The position numbers were made by a program, and so were the translations under genes. 64,000 nt of DNA from Triticum aestivum (lineage: Eukaryota > Streptophyta > Magnoliopsida > Poales > Poaceae), in the NCBI RefSeq assembly GCF_018294505.1, contig NC_057795.1, positions 229,504,643 through 229,568,642 of the forward strand, written 5' to 3'. Shown here piece after piece: positions 57,596 to 64,000 of the stretch. The stretch's first letter is position 1. The number at the start of each line of letters is the position of its first letter. The notes beneath the pieces are model-generated. The model saw only the letters and a program-made list of their open reading frames with translations. It made no database searches and was not told the DNA's origin.

Positions 57596-60500
57596 ATGTC
57601 CGGAGCGGGAGGCAAGTGGATGGCCTCCTCCGTCACGGAGGGGCAGATCCAGAAGCTGCGCGACGCCGGATATTTGTCCAGCGACATCGCGCACCGGCTC
57701 CCCGACGAGGGAGAGCTCATCCCCACCCCCAGGCCCCATGAGAGGGTAGTATTTCTTCCCCATTTCCTCCGCGGACTGGGCTTCCCACTTCATCCCTTTG
57801 TCCGGGGGCTCATGTTCTACTACGGCCTAGATTTCCATGATCTGGCCCCGAATTTCATCCTCAACATCTCGGCGTTTATCGTCGTGTGCGAGGCCTTCCT
57901 CTGCATCCAGCCCCACTTCGGCTTGTGGCTCAAGACCTTCAGTGTCAAGCCGAAGGTTGTGAAGGGCAGCCAAGCGGAGTGCGGAGGCGCCATGGTGGGC
58001 AGGATGTCCCACGTTACGTGGCTGGAGGGCACTTTCGTGGAAACCATTAAGGGGTGGCAATCGGGGTGGTTCTACATCACCGAGCCGCGTGACCCTGATT
58101 GGGCAGCGGCCCCCGAATTCAGATCCGGCATCCCTACACGGCTCACCTCCTGGAAAGAGAGTGGCCGGATCTGGGGGGATTCGGAGGAGCTGACCGGACT
58201 CCAAGCCTGTATCCAGAAGCTGGTGGACAAGAAGCTCAAGCTTGTCAACGTAGTCCAGGTCATGCTCATCCGCCGGATTCTCCCGTGCCAACGACGGGGC
58301 TTCAACATGTGGGAGTTCGATCCGGCGCAGCACCAGACTCTGAGCGGGCTCTTCGACACTACGTACGAAGATGTCTGGAAGGTGCTGTTCAAGGGCGCCG
58401 AGGCTCCCGCATCCGCTACCGAAGATCGCGGATTCCGCTCGCAGCGTCCAGCTGACGAGGTAAGTGATTTTGCCACTTGTTTTCCATAGTTTGACTCTAT
58501 GCGGGATCTAAACTCCCTTTACCTTTGACAGGACTGGCTGGCGAAGGCCGAACGGACTATCTGTCCGGCCCCATTGCCAGAGGACCCAGCGGACGCCCGC
58601 CTAACGGGGCTGCTGGCTCCGGCACCCCACGTGGTGCCGGAGAAGAAGGCCAAGAAGAAGGCCACGGGGACTCGGAAGAGTTCCCGTTTTCAGGTGCTAT
58701 CGGATGATGAATCCGAGGCCGACTCCTCCCACCAAGGCGAGGAGGAGAAGAAGAAAGCCTCTCCCCCAGCGGGGGGAGGGAAGAAAAGGAAGGCCTCCCC
58801 AACAAGGGAGGCCGAAGGGTCCAAGAAGGGAAAAACTCTTCCCCCGGACTGCTCCGCCAACGCCAGTGACGACGACGAGGACTGGCCTCCAAGGGCCAAG
58901 CCCCTGGCGAGATCGTAAGTATCCGGACTCCCGAATAACTTCAAGGTTTTTATTTTTCGCCACATAATGTCTTTCTAATGCCGCATACAACCCTGCAGTC
59001 CGCCTAAGGATGATCTTCCCGCTTCATCGAGCGGGTCCTTAGGTGCGTCGGATATGGATTCTCTTCCGACTGCCTCCACCCCCCGTGACGCGGACGATGC
59101 CGAGGTGGGATCCCAGGAAGGGACCCACCAGGAGGAGAGGGCCCCGGAGGTGTCGCAGGACAACCTCCCGGACTTTGCACCGGACTCGGCCCCGGAACCC
59201 ACAGTGGCTCCGGAGTCCGGCGGGCGACCCCTTCGTAAGAAGGGCAAGACCGTGACGCCGGCAGCCTCCGTCCAACCGGAGGCGCCGGATAGCTTGCTGG
59301 AGGCGCTCAATGGCGCCTCCATCGAAGAGGAACACCGCACCGTTATGAGTGCGGTGATTCAGAAGGTGCAGCTCGCCAAGAGCGGGCTGACCGAAGCCTG
59401 CAGCAGCCTTCTAACAGGCTTTGAGGTAAGAATTTCAATATGTATAAAATGGTACCGCATAGACAGTAGCCCCTGATGCTCGGTTCGGTGTTCGGAAAGA
59501 AAAGCCGGACTGAGGATCTAAAAAGATATACGCAGGAGTCATAATAAATATGTCAATATGGGATTGCAGGCTGCGCTGCTGACCTCTGCCGCACTGACTG
59601 CGGAGGTCAATACTTTGAAGGAAAACCTCGAGCGGTCCGAGAACGAGCTCGGCCGTGCCAAGAAGCAGCTCGAGGACAAGGAAGGTGAGTAACACCTTAT
59701 TAAAATTGTACCTTACAGAAAAGGATTTTGGTTGCAAAAAGAATGACAAGGATAACGTGGGTATTGCAGGGGCCACTAACGAGGTGGCGACCCTGAAAGA
59801 GGCGGTGGCCGCGGCCGAACGCAATGCGGCCGCGGAGCGCACCGAGCGAGAGAAGCAGGAGGCGCGGGTGGCGGAGGTACAGCAAGAGCTCCAGGATCTC
59901 GTGAAAAAACATGAGAGCCTGGAGCGTGACTCGAAGACTCGAGAGTCTGAGCTTGCAACGGCTCTTGAGAGTGCCAAAGCCGCTAAGGCCGAAGCCTACA
60001 AGGCCCTCCAGGAGATTGAGGCGGTGAAGAAAATAGCAGCGGGTAAGGCATTTTTCATGCAAAGTAAGCATGTGAGTGTTAATTACCTGTTGCTTACCCG
60101 AATTCGGAGCTCTCCAGGAGCGTTCGCAGATCTTCCTCGCAGCGTGTCCGATGCTGCCGCATTCTACCGGGCCGAGGAGGGGAGCTCGACGGAGAAGGTC
60201 TTCTGGTCTCAGTATGCTGAGGCCGGACATCCGGTGCCCCTTAGCGACCAGCTGAAGCAGCTGGTCGAGCTCCACAAGGCGGCCGAACAGGCCATGAAGG
60301 GCCTCATAGTTCGGCTGTGGCCTAAGGAGGCCATGCCTGGGAGCTACTTCGGCCTGGTGCGGCGGCTGGTGGATGCGTGCCCGTGGGTTGAAGTCATCAA
60401 GCACTCCGCCTGTATTGAGGGTGCCCGTCGGGCCCTTGCCCGCGCAAAGGTGCACTGGGGCAAGATGGATGCCCAGAAGCTTGTGACGGACCCGCCACCA

Positions 60501-60602
60501 GAGGGCAAGGAGCATCGCACGCCCGAGATGTATTATAAGAGTGTGCTGAAGGGCGCCCGCACTATTGCGGGGGAGTGCTCCAAAGATGTAATTTTTGAGT
60601 AG
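57596..60602 (+). CDS. Antisense ORF of the Tat element: putative gypsy-type transposon protein, six exons, intact
   Basis: Predicted exons 57596-58459, 58532-58914, 58999-59425, 59570-59684, 59770-60042 and 60118-60602. All five introns (72-144 bp) have GT-AG borders. The summed 2547 nt equal 848 codons plus TAG with no internal stop. Exon 1 carries the Transposase_28-like domain (FLPHFLRGLGFPLHPFVRGL, LNISAFIVVCEAFLCIQPH). Exon 2 has lysine clusters that could be nuclear signals (KKAKKKATGTRKSSR, GGGKKRKASP) and acidic patches. Exons 4-5 form a coiled coil. Exon 6 (PVPLSDQLKQLVELHKAAE, VKVHWGK-like end) is globular. ATG 57596 is the first after the TATA. Molecular function is unknown. Antisense ORFs of this kind are known in Tat-lineage elements. 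Splicing is predicted, not shown. Confidence 0.75.
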
Positions 60603-61813
60603 ACTCGCATTTTGTTATCCTGTGCGCTGAAAACTTAGTTCATATGCGCTAAGCAACGCTTGTTAATTTAAAATATTACCTTCTGTGCGGCTGTTTATCA
60701 AATCTGAGAGATGGCAAGTCGTCGGCTTCAGCCCCCATGCCACGAGTGCTGGGGTGTTCGGGATAAACTTGAGCACTCTTGTTCCCATTTTTGGGTCCAT
60801 CTAGGGAGGCGCTCAACACAGCGAACAAGGCAACCGGACTTATAATGCTTGAACACTCTCACTTAGCCATAGAATTCTATAATTTTAAATTTCGGCGAAG
60901 CCCCTAGTCTTCGGAAGGCCGAATTTGGGGCGCTATCCACGCCTGGGCCGGACAAGATCCGGCTCCTCGCTCTAAGCGGCATAAGTCTTTAAGGACTCGC
61001 AAAAACCTCTCGAACAGCGACCGGCTCTCGCCTCATCATGACGGTCAGTTTTAGCTTTCTCCACTGAGGCGTTAACCCAGCTCAACTGGGGCGCAATCGC
61101 AGTGGTTCTCCCAGTGCTACCTTAGCCGATACAACGGAACGTAAGGTACCAAAACATGGGAGCCGGGCAAACCCAACTATTGACCCAAGACATGATTCGG
61201 AGCCGATGCATATAATGCTATAAGTTCGGGGTGCCGCACTTGTGAAAGTGTTCGGACTTATCACACCATGATGCGGGAAACATAAGCCCCTGGTGTGTTT
61301 TAACCGTACCAAAGTGTACGGATGCGACATGTCGTAAATGAACATATGTATGAAAAGAAATGCAATTATAAGCAAAAAGGTGCTGCATTGTTTTATTCAA
61401 TAAGTGCTGCTATGAATGCAGAACGATACAAATAGTGCGATAAGCAAGGGATGGGACTGTTAAACATGTCCCCCTCCAGGGGTAGGCTGCGGATTGGTGT
61501 ATAAAAATGCTCGTAATGGAGACCACCTGTATATTCGTTGTAGCCTTTATCCTTCCCTGGCTGTTGCATCGTGAGTTCGGCAGGTCTGCTGCCGGACAGG
61601 GCCTCTGACGAACGGAGTCCTGTGGGTAAAAAATAAAAGGTAAAAAGAAAAAAAAGAACGACACACTTGAGAGCCCCTGGTGTGGTTGAGCCGCAGTCTG
61701 GGCTTATCGTGGTCGTGCCCCTCTCCCCATGCCCATGGTATCTTCAGAGCGTAATGGTGTACGCGAAGGACCTGTTTTGACGTTTTGCAGGGGCTGGGGT
61801 TGGGGCCGCACTG
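60603..61813. other. Spacer between the convergent antisense gene and gag-protease
   Basis: 1.2 kb with no supported ORF. This is where RT, RNase H and integrase would begin in an autonomous Tat element, and none of their motifs is present. It holds A-rich AAAATAAAAGGTAAAAAG (61626-61660) and several GC-rich clover-like short words, and may contain the 3' ends of both transcripts. Confidence 0.65.
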
Positions 61814-64000
61814 CTACGCGTGCTCGGAACGTGCCAGGTGGTCTTGTTGTAGGTTACTCCGGGCGCGCTTAGCTATGTCCGGCCGCTTAACGGCCGGACT
61901 CGAGAATTGCCTTAAGAGGCTGCATTGTACTTCTGCCGCGAGAGCCGCTGTATGTTCCTCCGTTCGGAGAGAACGTTCAGTGTTTCCGTTGACCGTGATG
62001 ACTCCTCGAGGGCCTGGCATCTTGAGCTTGAGGTATGCGTAGTGCGGCACCGCGTTGAACTTTGCAAACGCGGTACGTCCGAGCAAGGCATGATAGCCGC
62101 TGCGGAACGGGACTATGTCGAAGATTAACTCCTCGCTTCGGAAGTTATCCGGGGATCCGAAGACCACTTCCAGTGTAACTGAGCCTGTACAATTGGCTTC
62201 TACACCTGGTATGACGCCTTTAAAGGTCGTCTTGGTAGGTTTAATCCTTGAGGGGTCTATGCCCATTTTGCGCACTGTATCCTGATAGAGCAGGTTCAGG
62301 CTGCTGCCGCCGTCCATCAGGACTCTGGTGAGGTGAAATCCATCGACGATTGGGTCTAAGACCAATGCGGCGAATCCGCCGTGGCGGATGCTGGTGGGGT
62401 GGTCCCTTCGGTCAAAAGTGATCGGGCAGGAGGACCATGGATTGAACTTCGGGGCGACTGGCTCCATCGCGTATACATCCCTGAGTGCACGCTTCCGCTC
62501 CCTTTTGGGTATGTGCGTTGCGTATATCATGTTCACCGTCCGCACCTGTGGGGGGAAACCCTTCTGTCCTCTATTGTTCGGCGGTCGGGTCTCTTCCTCG
62601 TCATCGCTATGCAGCCCCTTGTCATTGTTTTCGGCAATTAACTTGCCTGCCTGCTTGAATACCCAACAGTCCCTATTGGTGTGGTTAGCTGGCTTTTCGG
62701 GGGTGCCGTGTATCTGGCACAAGCGGTCGAGTATTCGGTCCAAATTGGACGGACCCGGAGTAGTTCTTTTGAATGGCTTTTTCCGCTGACCGGGTTTAGA
62801 GCCTCTGAATCCGGCATTGACTGCCGTATCCTCACTATTGTCGCCGTTGATGCGGCGCTTGTTTTTGTTACGACGCGACCTGCCATTTCGGTCCTTGAAA
62901 TCCGGACTGCCAGAATTTTTGCTGAGGTTGTTGCTGCGTGCTAGCCAGCTATCCTCACCCGCGCAGAAGCGGGTCATGAGTGATGTGAGGGCTGCCATGG
63001 ATTTCGGCTTTTCCTGTCCCAGGTGCCGGGCAAGCCACTCGTCGCGGATGTTATGCTTGAAGGCCGCGAGGGCCTCCGCATCCGGACAGTCGACGATTTG
63101 GTTTTTCTTGGTTAAGAACCGTGTCCAGAATTGTCTGGCCGATTCGTCTGGCTGCTGAATTATGTGGCTTAGGTCATCAGCGTCTGGTGGTCGCACATAC
63201 GTGCCTTGGAAGTTATCGAGGAATGCGGCTTCCAGGTCTTCCCAACTCCCAATTGACTCTGCTGGCAAGCTGTTAAGCCAATGCCGGGCTGGTCCTTTAA
63301 GCTTGAGGGGGAGATATTTGATGGCGTGAAGATCGTCACCGCGGGCCATGTGGATGTGAAGAAGATAGTCTTTGATCCAAACCGCGGGGTCTGTTGTGCC
63401 ATCGTAAGATTCGATATTCACGGGTTTAAACCCTTCGGGGATTTGATGATCCATTACTTCATCTGTGAAGCATAGTGGGTGTGCGGCGCCTCTGTACTGG
63501 GCGATATCATGATGGAGTTCAGAAGAACTTTGTCTGTTTTGTTCGACCCGGCCGGACTTACTGTGTCCGGCGCGACGGCTGTCGTCACGTACCGTGGGGC
63601 GCCCACGCGATCCATAGATCGATCTTGATTGTATTGCCTTATCCTCCAATATATCTCGCAAGTCCGGAGCGTTCCCCTGTAGCCTTGTGCTTTTCGAGCG
63701 ATGCCAGGGTACGGGTCTAGTGAAGGGCCTAGAGGCCTCTCTGTCGCGACCACGGGGTGGTTGGTCAGCCGTATTGTCTCCTGGCGATGTGGGTTCATAC
63801 GCTTCCTCCTCTAATCGGGGGAGCAGCTTGTGTTTAGGGTAGTTTTTCGAGGGGCGTTCAAGCTCATGCTCTTCGGCCGCGAGAACTTTAGTCCATCTGT
63901 CGGCTAGTAGATCTTGATCAGCTCTAAGCTTTTGCTGCTTTTTCTTGAGGCTATTCGCCGTGGCCATAAGCGTGTGTTTAAAACGCTCTTGTTCGACGGG
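61814..64000 (-). CDS. Tat-type gag-protease polyprotein, partial at the window edge
   Basis: A single open frame of 717 codons from an internal ATG at 63965-63967. The frame stays open for 11 more codons to the edge, so the true start is probably outside. The N-terminus is charged and coiled-coil-like. Gag domain: NIESYDGTTDPAVWIKDYLL, YLPLKLKGPARHWLNSLP, WEDLEAAFLDNFQGTYVRPP. A C..H..H..C group (residues about 405-440) may bind zinc. Protease near residue 552: VLMDGGSSLNLLY, with DGG for DTG as in other Tat elements, and HALLGRTAFAKF. It ends at 61814 shortly after the protease, with no RT. Intact, unlike the older elements here. Confidence 0.88.
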   Translation of the reverse strand, partial: PVEQERFKHTLMATANSLKKKQQKLRADQDLLADRWTKVLAAEEHELERPSKNYPKHKLLPRLEEEAYEPTSPGDNTADQPPRGRDREASRPFTRPVPWHRSKSTRLQGNAPDLRDILEDKAIQSRSIYGSRGRPTVRDDSRRAGHSKSGRVEQNRQSSSELHHDIAQYRGAAHPLCFTDEVMDHQIPEGFKPVNIESYDGTTDPAVWIKDYLLHIHMARGDDLHAIKYLPLKLKGPARHWLNSLPAESIGSWEDLEAAFLDNFQGTYVRPPDADDLSHIIQQPDESARQFWTRFLTKKNQIVDCPDAEALAAFKHNIRDEWLARHLGQEKPKSMAALTSLMTRFCAGEDSWLARSNNLSKNSGSPDFKDRNGRSRRNKNKRRINGDNSEDTAVNAGFRGSKPGQRKKPFKRTTPGPSNLDRILDRLCQIHGTPEKPANHTNRDCWVFKQAGKLIAENNDKGLHSDDEEETRPPNNRGQKGFPPQVRTVNMIYATHIPKRERKRALRDVYAMEPVAPKFNPWSSCPITFDRRDHPTSIRHGGFAALVLDPIVDGFHLTRVLMDGGSSLNLLYQDTVRKMGIDPSRIKPTKTTFKGVIPGVEANCTGSVTLEVVFGSPDNFRSEELIFDIVPFRSGYHALLGRTAFAKFNAVPHYAYLKLKMPGPRGVITVNGNTERSLRTEEHTAALAAEVQCSLLRQFSSPAVKRPDIAKRARSNLQQDHLARSEHA

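Larger units (their letters stand above)
56571..64000 (-). mobile_element. Tat-type Gypsy element (Fatima-like) with antisense gene, partial
   Basis: The left LTR (56571-57041) is the 3' LTR of a minus-strand element. The complement of 57042-57055 is the PPT. Gag-protease runs from beyond the window edge to 61814 on the minus strand. Where RT and integrase should follow there is instead a 1.2-kb non-coding spacer and a plus-strand, intron-containing ORF. The 5' LTR is outside the window. The element is therefore non-autonomous as far as seen. The LTR resembles one remembered as Fatima. Candidate left TSD is GAAGG (56566-56570). Confidence 0.85.

Noticed and set aside
59700..60515. 271-codon minus-strand ORF opposite the antisense gene
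   Set aside because: It is the complement of exons 5-6 of the spliced gene, crosses its introns and has no domain.

Overview
This is a plant nuclear window that looks like intergenic DNA of a Triticeae grass (wheat, Aegilops, barley or rye type). Its content is almost entirely LTR retrotransposons stacked inside one another: a Ty3/Gypsy chromovirus, a Copia Sirevirus, Athila-type and Tat-type Gypsy elements, an LTR element without recognisable pol, and one end of a CACTA DNA transposon. I see no convincing single-copy host gene, no tRNA or rRNA gene and no CRISPR. Family names such as Sabrina/WHAM or Fatima come from memory of the terminal sequences and were not checked.

Layout. (1) 1-28304: chromovirus on the minus strand, LTRs 1-2622 (cut by the window start) and 25672-28304, with an extra ORF, gag, protease, RT, RNase H, integrase and chromodomain, all broken. 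Inside it, between RNase H and integrase, is a Copia Sirevirus (4075-21668, TSD CTTTG). Inside the Sirevirus pol is an 8.3-kb element without RT or integrase (7881-16156, TSD GGTGA). (2) 28305-34959: unassigned AT-rich DNA with two weak coding-like patches. (3) 34960-35614 and 50763-51696: a decayed Sirevirus piece carrying an env-like pseudogene. It is split by an old Tat-type element on the minus strand (35615-50762), which is itself split by an Athila-type element (41303-49629, TSD GTCCC). (4) 51697-52156: CACTA terminus, interrupted by a long Gypsy-like LTR (52157-56570). (5) 56571-64000: Tat-type element on the minus strand, running out of the window, with an open gag-protease frame and an apparently intact antisense gene.

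How the parts relate. The 8.3-kb element, the Athila-type element and the 56.6-64 kb Tat-type element carry structural (gag or gag-protease) reading frames but no RT or integrase in the visible sequence, so they should depend on enzymes made elsewhere. The old Tat element shows none either, though it is heavily eroded. Both Tat-type elements carry a protein-like region of the 'putative gypsy type transposon' kind, antisense to gag. In the right-hand element it resolves into six exons with five GT-AG introns and one open frame of 848 codons, preceded by a TATA box.

Most notable observation. The inner 8.3-kb element has LTRs that differ at about 4% of sites by eye, whereas the Sirevirus that encloses it has LTRs differing at only about 0.5%. 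A guest should not be older than its host. The simplest reading is that the Sirevirus moved recently with the guest already inside it, as a 17.6-kb composite. Homogenisation of the Sirevirus LTRs is the main alternative.
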